Shown piece by piece: positions 1-9,121 of a DNA stretch of 64,000 nt. The number at the start of each line of letters is the position of its first letter. Positions within the stretch are counted from its first letter, which is position 1. Under the pieces are notes generated by a model. The model did no database searches. It was not told the DNA's origin and worked only from the letters and a program-made list of their open reading frames with translations. The translations under genes were made by a program, and so were the position numbers. The stretch lies in assembly GCA_033032865.1 (NCBI GenBank), contig JAWHQI010000228.1:124001-188000 (forward strand), written 5' to 3'. Source of the stretch: Dactylorhiza incarnata (lineage: Eukaryota; Streptophyta; Magnoliopsida; Asparagales; Orchidaceae).

Positions 1-1160
1 AAATAACAAGTAGGAAATCACAGCACAACACAAGGAAATATAGTGGTTCCCCAAACTTTGGGTAGTCCACTCTTCTACCCCCTTGGTAGGAATTCACTAA
101 CTTGCACTAAGTCTTTTGATAAGGAGACTCCTAGAACCAGACTGAGTCTTTTGATAAGGAAACTCTTAGAACCACTACAACTGAATTTTTTGAAGAGAGA
201 TTCTAAAAACTCTTTTACACAGTTTGAAAATGAAGTAAGAAAGAGAAGAAGTAGAAGAACAGAAAACAATATATGTAAGAAAGAATCTTCTTCCTAGCAA
301 GAAGATTAGAAGCACAAGTATAGTGAATAGGATCTCTCTTCTATAGTGAGAAGGAGATTGTAAGCTTTTCTCTCTTTTGTGAGAGCTTTCAGAATTTGCA
401 GCAGAATGGCTTCAGAAGAAGGAGAAGATGAAGGCTTTTTCTTTTGCTGCAGCACACTATCTCTTTTCTCAACTTTCTCACTCTTCACTTGGGAGCTCTT
501 TCTCTTTTTCAAATGTATATGGTGGATCACTTCATGTCATTCTCTGCCGACCTCCTTCTTATTTATAGCTCTGTTTAAAATGTATTGCTAAAGGAGAATA
601 ATCAATTAGCAGATAGAGAATTAGAAAGAGATAAGAGTTTCCATAATCAATATTTCTGTAGAAGGAAAAGAATTCATTCTGATTTCAAATAATATCCATA
701 ATAATCTTAAACAAATTAGCCAAGAATCAAATAGAAGGAACGGCTGATTCATAATGGCTATAAAAGAATAATATCATTCCATATAAATCAGATCTACAAA
801 AAGGAGGAAAGAGATCTTGCGTGTTTTTGAATTACTTATAGATATCAACGTGCGTCGATTACTATTCGACGTAAACATCGATTTCATCCCGGCTGGACGT
901 CGAGAGGAGAATAAGGAATGTGCGTCGACAAAGATGCGTCGACTTTATCAAATGCGTCGACTAGAAATCAGGGGTACGTCGACTATGATTACATCGAGTT
1001 CTTCTAAGAGTTACTTCGACTCATTCTGAGAGAAACGTCGACTATATTTCGACGTTGCGTCGAATACTATTCGACGCATATTTTACTTAGACTAACTTTT
1101 CATTCTTAGAAGTTATATTCTACTCAATTCTAGGGGTTAAGATAAATCATTTCCCCAACA
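1..1160 (-). mobile_element. LTR fragment of a SIRE-like Ty1/copia element, cut by the window edge
   Basis: Read on the minus strand this begins TGTTGGGGAAATG at 1160, a plausible LTR start, and runs off the window at base 1. It is rich in TCGACG-type palindromes; the best is an 11-bp inverted repeat with arms at 1056-1066 and 1068-1078. Near base 50 the minus strand carries a GGGGAACCACTATA block that recurs near the ends of the other SIRE-like LTRs here (about 23860 and 58620). No coding frame is convincing. Family assignment rests on this shared layout, and the outer end is not visible. Confidence 0.55.
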
Positions 1161-1620
1161 AGAACAATGGAATGAGAAGAAAGAAGAGAAAAATGATTCT
1201 TTAGTAAGAATCCTTTAGAAACCATCTCTTTGAATGTTGTAGCTTCTGTTTATCTCAGGATTTGAATATGATGAACCCTTGCTTAAGATACTGATGATTC
1301 TAAGGGTTATAAGCTTGATCATGTTTCTCTGAGCACTTTTGTTGACTTGTTGCTATGTGATGAGGAAGAAGAAGCAGCACTGTTGTTATGATCTTTTGGT
1401 GTGCAGAGGAGTTGTATTTTTGTTTTGTCTTAGGCTTGGTGGAGGAAGAAGGAGAAGCCCTATTTTGACAGACAGAAATATGTGATCAGTTATTATTCTC
1501 TTCCTGTTTTCATTCTTTCTCATCATAATTATTCTCTATCATTTGAGTTTGATTTTCTTTCTTCCTCTTGCTGTCCTTAGAAGGAATGTCCATTGGACAA
1601 TTGATGTTTTCTTCTATTTT
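1161..1620 (-). mobile_element. Probable internal 3' fragment of a SIRE-like copia element
   Basis: This stretch lies between two LTR-like blocks and has no clear ORF. On the minus strand it is rich in AAG/AGA and leads directly into the LTR start at 1160, so it may be the 3' internal part of the element that owns that LTR. The neighbouring LTR (1621-2464) appears truncated where the two meet. The reading is inferred from position only. Confidence 0.3.
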
Positions 1621-2464
1621 TGTTCCCGACCCGTCCATCTAATTTGAGTAAACTTCCAAGAACGTTTTTGCTTCATTCCTGGAATACTCGATCCCATTTT
1701 TGGAAATTTATTGAGCCGTTGGAGAACAGTCTTCAGCATTGTAGATGTTCTGAAACGGTATTAGAAAAGACAGCAAAAAACCTTATATTTCTGACTGTAC
1801 TCGACGATACGTCAACTTCATCTTTCGTCATATCGACGCACCATTAAGTTCTTATAGAAATAGCTTTGAATTCCTTTTTAGCTCTGGCTGAACTCAGATG
1901 ACAACGTTGCGTCGAGTTCTTATCGATGTATCCGTCAAGTTAAATACTTGAATTTGAACTTTGTCTTCTACGTGGAATTTTAAGTCGAAGTTGCGTTGAC
2001 TTCTAAGATGACTTTGACATGCTCTTCCTTTTGTGTCGAGTTCATTTCGAAGTTGCGTTGACTTCTGATATAGCTTTAATAAGCTCTCTCTTCAGAGTCA
2101 AGTTTATTTCGAAGTAGCGTCGACTTTTGATATAGCTTTGACAGGCTCTGTCTTCTGCTTCGAGATCATTTCTACGTTGCGTCGACTTCACTTATACTTC
2201 GACAGATAGATTGAGTTACTTCAACTTTCAGTCAGAGTTATATCGATATCTAGTCGAAGTTGCATCGACTTCCATTCGACGCAAGTCTTAACTTAACTGA
2301 ATTTTTGCTTCTCTTAGGCCTAGTCTTGTAACACTAGGTGAATGTGATATCCTAGGACATCTAATGACTATTTTACCTTTCCTATACAATGTGGGTAATA
2401 TAACCTAACTGATGAAATCACTTTAAGTAATTTGTTAGATAAATCACAATGGTTTTTCCCATCA
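1621..2464 (-). mobile_element. 3' LTR of Copia-A (SIRE-like), truncated at its distal end
   Basis: The minus strand starts TGATGGGAAAAACC at 2464, directly after a polypurine tract. The first 150 bases align by eye with the LTR start of Copia-B at 23152, sharing the CATTGTATAG and GTCATTAGATGTC blocks. Many TCGACG/CGTCGA motifs follow. Similarity to the Copia-B LTR ends near 1620, so the distal part appears lost or displaced. Confidence 0.65.
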
Positions 2465-2482
2465 ATCTCCCCCTATTTATCC
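2465..2482 (-). other. Polypurine tract of Copia-A
   Basis: On the minus strand this reads GGATAAATAGGGGGAGAT and directly abuts the LTR start. It is the expected primer site for plus-strand DNA synthesis and fixes the orientation of Copia-A as minus. Confidence 0.7.
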
Positions 2483-2894
2483 TAACAAATTTTACAAAAT
2501 AAAGTGAGTGATTTCAAACATGCTTTGACATAAACTCAAATACAAACAACTATACATAGAAGCATTAGACTGAAAAATATGATAATATGAAAAACATATG
2601 ATTGTTATAAATAAATGTTTATCAGATTTAATTACCCATGTCATGATCTAGTTTCCCTTTTTGAGGAAAGTTGACAACTCCTCGTAGATTTTTCTGAACT
2701 TTCTTTCCAAATACTTGATGTTGGATGGAGTGAACTTCTCAGGCGTTTTCTGAATTCTTTCATATCCCTTGAAAAGCTTCTCCAGATCAACTTCAGCTTC
2801 AGATAGACATAATTAAGCTTTAGCCCCAGCCCAAAAGTTTGGCATACATCAAGTTTATTTCTTCTAAGTCTAGTTCTTATGCATCAGGATCTGG

Positions 2895-4099
2895 TACAAT
2901 GAATACTGATTATGAATTATCAGAAGTTGGAGCTGACTTGAATACAATCTTCTTTTTCTTTTGAAGTGGCTGATCTGCTTCATTCAGATCACATCCAAGG
3001 CCACCTTTGTGATGTTGCCCTTTATTTTCAGGAAGTTTTGCTTGAGGATGAGTTGTTGCATACTTTGTAGGATCAAAGAGTGTGATTGATATTTGAATTG
3101 CCTCCTTTAGTTGTTCCTTTTGTACAACCTCCTTGCCCTTCTTTAACCTTTCAGTAAACTGCCTTCTTTTTTCTTCTTTCTCTTTTTGAGATGTTTTAAA
3201 CTCATATTGATCCCTTTCTCTTACTTCATCTAGGGCTTTATCAAGCTCTTGATCAATGTATGACTTCATTGTGTTTTCAGGAAGATCAACCTTTTCATAA
3301 GTTTTGAAATAACATCTTTCATTTTTGTACTGCTTCCTTTGCTCATTCGTATAACTTTCCCAAATAGGTATATTTCTTCCAAAACCCCTTCCTTTGAAAT
3401 TCCTTTCATGTACCCTTCCTCTTAATGGTGGTCTTCCTCTGAAGATAGGTGTTGGGACAATTGAGGTGGGTGCTGGAGTAGGAGCAGGAAGGAACTGAGC
3501 TGGTGGTGGAGAGGATGGAACAACTACAGGAACTTGATCAGCAATCTTGGATGGAGCTATTGTCTATTCTTCTGAATGGGTCTAGAACTCTTGTGTCTCA
3601 GAGATAGATAACTAGTGGACTCATTGTACTGTTGCACACTCTTTAGGTAGCCATTATTATCTGAATATAAATCAGTCTTCCCCTGTTTTGATGGCTGCCC
3701 ATCTATTGAAGGAAGATCCTTGGGGGACAGAATAATGAGAGTTCTAGAAGGAACTTGGATGTGATAGTTGGTTCACCTTCAGAGACATAGGGAGAATGAA
3801 GAAATACAGTATATACTAAATCTGAAGGCGGTCTGGGCCCGCTGCCAAACTTCTCCCCCAGCTTTATATCATGCATACAGGATATAAAGACCTCAGCAGG
3901 TAGTAAGGATGATTTCAATTCCTTTTCAAGATCCCTCGTCTGGGTACTAAGATCCCGCAACCTTCTGTGTTGAGTACAACGTTTCCTGTAACAGTCATCA
4001 GAGAATTCCAGATAGAGAGATGAGAAATGAGACAAGAGTGTCTCTAAGGTTAAATTGACAACTTCAACAAACTCTTGTTGATTTTGGAGAGATGCCATT
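2895..4099 (-). pseudogene. Env-like third ORF of Copia-A (SIRE type), broken
   Basis: Two minus-strand open segments (4099 down to 3703, and 3269 down to 2910) lie between pol and the 3' LTR, where SIRE-type copia elements carry an env-like ORF of unknown function. The first begins MASLQNQQEF and has a charged, helical middle. The second is strongly charged and probably coiled coil (repeated KEKEEKRRQ-type runs). Between them is a proline-rich stretch (PVVVPSSPPPAQF) followed by Arg/Gly-rich sequence (GRPPLRGR), interrupted by stops. No signal peptide or clear membrane segment is visible. The chromovirus inserted at the upstream end (4099/4100), separating this ORF from its own pol at 21844-23151. 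Assignment rests mainly on position and orientation. Confidence 0.5.
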
Positions 4100-4292
4100 T
4101 GTAACATCCCATGTTTCTGATGAGTACTCTTTGTACTCATCTTTTAGTATAAGTTTAATATATTTTTAATATGAAATTTTATAGTTTTATGCTTTTCTTA
4201 ATTAAATTATTATCTTTTCAATTTTATAAACTAACTTAAACCTTTTCTGTGTTTTCAGGTTTTCTGGGCACTTTGAGCAAAAATGTCAAGTA

Positions 4293-4743
4293 CACGCCCC
4301 AAGTCACGGGCGTGACCAAGGGCGTGACAGCCTAAGATGTGTTCCAGACCTGCTGCGGCCATTTCGGGCCCATTCCGTGAAGATTTGCCAAGTACACGCC
4401 CCAGGTCACGGGCGTGACCAAGGGTGTGACATCCAAGTCACGGTTGGGACCCCGCCACCAGCTGCGAGCACGCCTGCCACGTCATTTAAAGATACACGCC
4501 CCAGGTCACGGGCGTGACCAAGGGCGTGACATCCAGGTCAAGGGCGTGACTCACCCCGCGCTCCTTCCCGCCGAAGTTTCCCGCCAGCAGCCACTTTTGA
4601 AGATTACACGCCCCAGGTCATGGGCGTGGCCTAGGGCGTGATGCACCTGAAACGCCTGCATTAAAGCCAGAACACGCCCTCTCCGCACCATCATCGATCA
4701 CGATCCTTACACGCCCTTGGTCACGGGCGTGACCAAGGGCGTG
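4293..4743 (+). repeat. Array of five GC-rich inverted repeats in the Athila-1 5' LTR
   Basis: Five units start near 4293, 4395, 4495, 4605 and 4710, each of the form CACGCCC-nn-GGTCACG, GG, CGTGACC-nn-GGGCGTG. The last unit (4710-4743) is a perfect inverted repeat with 16-bp arms and a 2-base spacer. Spacing is about 100-110 bp. Unit 5 is 18 bp upstream of the TATA-like box. Confidence 0.9.
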
Positions 4744-4761
4744 TAACATCAAATTTCTGCC

Positions 4762-4770
4762 TATTTAAAG
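4762..4770 (+). promoter_or_regulatory. TATA-like box of the Athila-1 5' LTR
   Basis: TATTTAAAG lies 18 bp after the last hairpin unit and before a run of AT-rich sequence. The same spacing is seen at 9768, 26866 and 42636, and 17 bp at 39003, which supports it as the core promoter. Confidence 0.6.
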
Positions 4771-5724
4771 GGAGCTTCTCCAGATCTTCAAGGACGAATT
4801 ATTAGGATTAGAACTTTCATTTCATGTCTTTATTTTCATGTTTTAGTAGTTTTTATGCTTCTTATTTCTTTTTGCAATTGTATTTTCATTTCAATAGTTT
4901 GTAATTTTCAATTCCTGTCTTGTAACTTTTCTTTAGCAATTTAATAAAATAGTTCTTTTCTTCTCTCATTTTCTCCCTCTTTTATCATATGCTCTTTTAT
5001 TTATTTTGATTCCTCAATCTCCATGAGTAGCTAAAATTCTATTAGTACTCAACCGGGATGATCCAAGAGAAATATAATTCTTCATTTAAATTCTAGCTTC
5101 TCTTTCTCTTCCTTAGAATACTTTAGATTTATTCTTGAACTATTATTGGATTGAGATTATATTGTCGATATATAATTCTCATCTTTGTTTTCGCAATCTA
5201 ATAACCGAGAGGTTTTGATTTCGAATCGATCATTTCAAGAATAAAGAGAGTTGAATGCACTCCTCAAGCGAGGATGACATAATTCTCCCGGATTGGAGTC
5301 AAATCCAACAGAGGGGTTCACTATGATAAGGCGAATTTTAGATTTTGATTCTAGAACGAAAGTTCGTTTGATCAACTAAACTCAGTTGAGCATATCCTCG
5401 AGAGAGGTGTGTTCATAAATCGGGAACCTCCACGGTCAAGTATTTTCATAAGAGATTTAGAAGTTGTTCTTTTTATATTTTATTTTCCCAAGGTGATTCA
5501 AGTTTGAGTAGTCACCTTTAACTCATCAATTTAAATAAGCTATTTCCCTTTCTCGCAGCCAACCAACCACAAGTTTTATTCGATAAAATAATAGAGATTT
5601 TCCAAAGTAAGAGTACTCAACCATCCCGAGTCTAATACGACCTTGGTTTTTATAACCTATACTACATTCGATACTGTACACTTGTCGTTATCGTTTGCAG
5701 ATATAGTTTTGCGCATCAAGTTTT

Positions 5725-5744
5725 TGGCACTGTTGCCGGGGATC
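5725..5744 (+). other. Primer-binding site of Athila-1
   Basis: TGGCACTGTTGCCGGGGATC starts six bases after the LTR end. It differs by few bases from the TGGCGCCGTTGCCGGGGA site typical of Athila/Tat elements, which is usually assigned to tRNA-Asp. Confidence 0.8.
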
Positions 5745-5841
5745 TGAGTTGATATTTCGAAAGAGAATATTTATTGATTTTATCGTTTCCTTTCTTCTCT
5801 AATTATTTTATTTATTTATTTTACTACTTGGTGCAACTAAA

Positions 5842-5933
5842 TTCCTGGAAAGGACGCTTTGGGCTTGAATTCCCATCATAGCCTCTAGTGCCTTGCGAGC
5901 CCTTCACCGGGTTGACCTTGGGAAGTCCGGGAC
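5842..5933 (+). ncRNA. Candidate structured RNA motif, copy 1 (Athila-1 leader)
   Basis: One of five copies of a roughly 92-nt motif. The closing stem is TCCTGG (5843-5848) with CCGGGA (5927-5932), containing one G-U pair. An inner hairpin TGGG/CCCA and a second, AGCCC/GGGTT around TTCACC, follow. It lies between the primer site and the ORF, in the sense strand. The function is unknown; the structure is my reading of the alignment and has not been computed. Confidence 0.55.
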
Positions 5934-6030
5934 TAATTTAACCCGATTTTTCAAAAATATATATAATGAAAATATTTATAAAATTCCATTCAATTGAGTA
6001 AAGGTTGTTCCCTTCTTTTTTATTGTTATT

Positions 6031-7272
6031 ATGAAAGAATCTGAATTAGCCGTTAAAGTTGCCGAGCTTCGAAACCAACTTTACCTCTTACAAGCCGCTC
6101 GAAGGCGCCAGTTTAGTTGTTATTATTGTGGTGAGCCTCATCAAAGTGAGGAATGTTATTTACATTCTTATTCTCAAAATAAATATTATGAAAATAATTA
6201 TCCTCAATATTATGCAAATAATTTTGATAATAATTATGATCATAATTTTTCATCTTTTAATAATTTTTCAAACTTTGATGAAAATAATTTTTCTATTTTT
6301 AATGAGAATAATTTTTCGGCATTTAATAATTGTTCTTCTAGCTCTGAAGTAGATTATTCCTCGTGGCAAGCTCACCCGGATAGTTCCCGGAGCAACGAAG
6401 ATAAATCTTTAGATCCGAATTTTTGTTTTTCTTCTTATACACCGTAATTTTTGTTCTCTAATTTTGCGGAAATTTCGCAAATTAAAATAGATACTTCCCC
6501 CCAAAATTTAGAGGAAAATATTATTTCGTCTAGTATTTTCTCTAATTTTCACGAGAATAATTATTCGGCTTCTAATAATTTTTCTTCTAGCCCCGAAGTA
6601 GATTATTCTTGGTGGCATGGTCACCCGGATAATTTTCAGGGCGATGAAGATAAATCTTTAGATCCGAATTCTTGTTCTTCTTCTTTTGCGCCGCAATTTT
6701 CTTTCTCTAATTTTGGAGAATCTCCACCGAATCAATTTGATACTCTCCCCCAAAATTTAGAGGAAAATTTTATTTCTTCTAGTATTTTTTCTCCATCTTT
6801 GGATAATTTAGTTATGGAGGAACATGTGGTTTCATGTAATCCCATAACTTCTTTTACCAAGGATGAAGAAAAATTACTTTACCAAGAATTTCTTAAAGTT
6901 ATGGGCACCCCGGATGAAATAGAAGAAGAACAAGTTTCTTCCCCTACTTCACCCGAATTTTATTTTCTTTGTCATGAATATTCGCGAATTTCTTCTATCA
7001 AACCAAAAATTGATGAAAATTTTGTGTCCGAAAATTTTATTCCGCTTGGTAACGCACTAGATTTTTCAAAAGAAAATTTTATTTTAAAAATGAATCAACC
7101 AGAGCTAAATCATATATTTTCGCAAGCACCTCCTCCTTGCGAAAATTTTTCTGACTCGTTTATTTGTGATTCTCTATATTCTAATAATTTTCAGGTTAAG
7201 GATGAGCCATTGCCACCCCAAAAAATCAATGTTCCATATGCCGCTCATCTTTATTTTTCCAAATCACCTTAG
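6031..7272 (+). pseudogene. Zinc-knuckle, Asn/Phe/Ser-rich ORF of Athila-1, one stop
   Basis: One frame of about 414 codons, interrupted by a single TAA at 6445-6447. The start has a short helical stretch, then a zinc-knuckle-like CYYCGEPHQSEEC (C-x2-C-x3-H-x4-C, one residue shorter than the usual retroviral spacing but like that of Athila gag proteins). The rest is low-complexity, dominated by Asn, Phe, Ser and acidic residues. A tandem duplication of 249 bp covers units starting at 6307 and 6556. Comparing the two units shows the stop: CCG-TAA in unit 1 against CCG-CAA in unit 2, a C-to-T change. It is probably the gag-related packaging protein of this non-autonomous element, although no capsid fold is evident. 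No protease or polymerase follows. Confidence 0.65.
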
Positions 7273-7560
7273 GTATGTATAGGTGATTTGTATTTATATA
7301 TTCAAATTTAAGGACAAGAGGAGAATCACAAGATAAACGAAGGAGTCGACGGGCAACGGATGACGGCATATTCCCCTACGCGTGAATTAGGGGAGTTGCC
7401 TGTCCACTTCTCTTTTTATTTTCCTTTTTCCTAACACTAACCGTTTAGCTTAAAGACGGGAAAAAGAAAGCACTTTTGGGAGGCTCCCCTTGCTTATATT
7501 TAATTTTATGTATTTTTCTTTTAAAAGTTTATTTTCCAAGTTTTCTTCATACTTAGTTTT

Positions 7561-7600
7561 AAACATTGGGGACAATGTTTAATTTTAAGTATGGGGGTGT
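7561..7600 (+). other. Internal hairpin plus second polypurine-like tract in Athila-1
   Basis: AAACATTG-GGGA-CAATGTTT (7561-7580) is a perfect inverted repeat. It is followed by AAGTATGGGGGTG, which repeats the 3' polypurine tract at about 9107-9119. A parallel arrangement exists in Athila-2 near 40520-40556. It could be a central polypurine tract or a relic of ORF ends in the autonomous relative. Confidence 0.6.
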
Positions 7601-7601
7601 A

Positions 7602-7634
7602 GCATTGCTTTCTTTGAATTTCTATTTAGTTGAA

Positions 7635-7667
<33 letters not shown>

Positions 7668-7701
7668 TATATAAATATTTTTAATCTAATAAAAATAAAA
7701 T
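7602..7701 (+). repeat. AT-rich stretch with a short (TA)n run
   Basis: An A-run and then an (AT)n microsatellite (about 7637-7665) sit between the internal polypurine-like tract and motif copy 2. No coding potential is evident. Confidence 0.7.
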
Positions 7702-7793
7702 TTCTTGGAAATGACGCTTTTGGCTTGAACTCCCATCATAGCCTCTGATACCTTGCGAGCCCTTCACCGGGTTGACGTTGGGAAGTCGAAGAA
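7702..7793 (+). ncRNA. Candidate structured RNA motif, copy 2 (Athila-1, 3' of ORF)
   Basis: The length equals copy 1. The closing stem is TTCTT with AAGAA; the inner C-G pair seen in copy 3 is lost here (GTCG instead of GTCC). The TGGG/CCCA hairpin has lost one pair, while AGCCC/GGGTT is intact. It follows the internal polypurine-like tract, as copy 3 does in Athila-2. Confidence 0.5.
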
Positions 7794-9100
7794 GAAAAAA
7801 AATTATTATATATAAATATATTTTGCTGAATTCTTATACTTACTCATATGCAAAATCCTTAGTAGAGTTGCTTTTGTATAGTGTCGTAGGGAATTTTGAT
7901 ACTTCATTAGATTTTGAATTTTGGAATAAAATTGTTGACTCATGCAGTGTTCCTAGTTAAGCGCACGCGTTAGTAGAATTCTATTTCAAATTAACTATTC
8001 AGCATAGAATTGGATTTATGATTTTCTAACTGCGAAAAAACAATTCTTGTTTTACTTTTACCTTGAATCCGGTATAATCTGTGAATAAATTCAAGTGAGT
8101 ATGTAGAAGCTTACTAGAGAAATATTACACATTTTTGAACGGAAGGGTATTCTTTCTCGACGGCTAGAACTTGCCTCTAGCGATTCTCGAAGCATTTACA
8201 TAGGTTTGTCATAGTTTTTAGAAGTGATTTAGGCCACCTTTTGATCGTTTGTGCCTGTTTGCCCACCTTTTTAAATTTAACATTGCTTAAACACATTGGG
8301 CCTTACCTTATTTCCTTTGCTACCTCCACCTTTCATTTTCACCAAAGCCAATACATCAAGCCCATGATCACACTAAATATTTGAGATTTATTAAAATTCT
8401 GCAATGGGTTCAATTGTGAAAATAAGGAAATTACAACTTCTTATTCGGAGCTATTATGAAAAGAAAAAAAAGGGATATACAAAAATATGAAAAATTATTG
8501 GCCAACTGTGAAAAAAAATATAAAAAGTATTCATGGCCTCATTTTTGAAAAATATGAGAGTTTTGCTTCATAACAACTCTTATGCGAGGTGTAATTTTTT
8601 GATAATTTTGGGAAACTCTCACCTTGGTTTAGTGTGATCCTTAGCCGTCATATTCTATCTTTTTGATTTCCAAATCCAAATCATATACCTAAGCCAAGTT
8701 TCACTCCTAATGAAAGCCCTTTTGATCTTTAAGCTATAACATTATACTTGTGTAGTGGAGAAAGTGCGACCGGGCAAGCCTATGGCCATCGTCATTGATG
8801 GATTTCTTTGTAGGCTATCCCGAAACTCGATTTTGGGTAAAATTGAACTTAGAAAACACGCTACCCGCTCCCTGAATAACATTCGAGAATTTACCAAACT
8901 TTCAATTTAAAAGTAAAAGCAATTTGTTAATTCGCATTACTGAAAATTATAAGCTAATCATTATGCTGAATATGTCTTTCAACTAGGATCTCTACACGTA
9001 GGCGTAAGGCTTCACATTTGTGTTCCATGAGTTCAAATTTCTTTTTCTAGTATTTAAATTTCTCTACACCTATGAAAAGTTGTTTGCTCGGGACTAGCAA
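7794..9100 (+). other. Non-coding 3' interior of Athila-1
   Basis: About 1.3 kb of AT-rich sequence with no convincing ORF, ending in the 3' polypurine tract. Nothing with database-like familiarity is visible here. Confidence 0.6.
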
Positions 9101-9121
9101 AAGAGTAAGTATGGGGGTGTT
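9101..9121 (+). other. 3' polypurine tract of Athila-1
   Basis: AAGAGTAAGTATGGGGGTGTT directly abuts the 3' LTR start at 9122. It marks the element as plus-strand. Confidence 0.8.

Larger units (their letters stand above)
4118..5718 (+). repeat. 5' LTR of Athila-1
   Basis: Runs from TGATGAGTACTC to GCGCATCA. The first third is AT-rich, followed by the GC-rich inverted-repeat array (4293-4743), a TATA-like TATTTAAAG (4762-4770), then AT-rich sequence. It shares short blocks with the Athila-2 LTR, such as ATGAGTAGCTAAA and GGATTGGAGTCAAATC, so the two families are related. Confidence 0.9.

Noticed and set aside
4293..4743. Regularly spaced palindromic units that resemble a CRISPR array
   Set aside because: Spacing is uneven, units are long inverted repeats inside a plant LTR, and the same array sits in both LTRs of the element. 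No cas genes exist here.
5842..5933. A hammerhead ribozyme (retrozyme) as identity of the 92-nt motif
   Set aside because: The CUGANGA and GAAA core with a cleavage site is not present. Other ribozyme classes were not excluded.
7637..7665. The (TA)n run as a regulatory site
   Set aside because: A short microsatellite in an AT-rich spacer, without other support.
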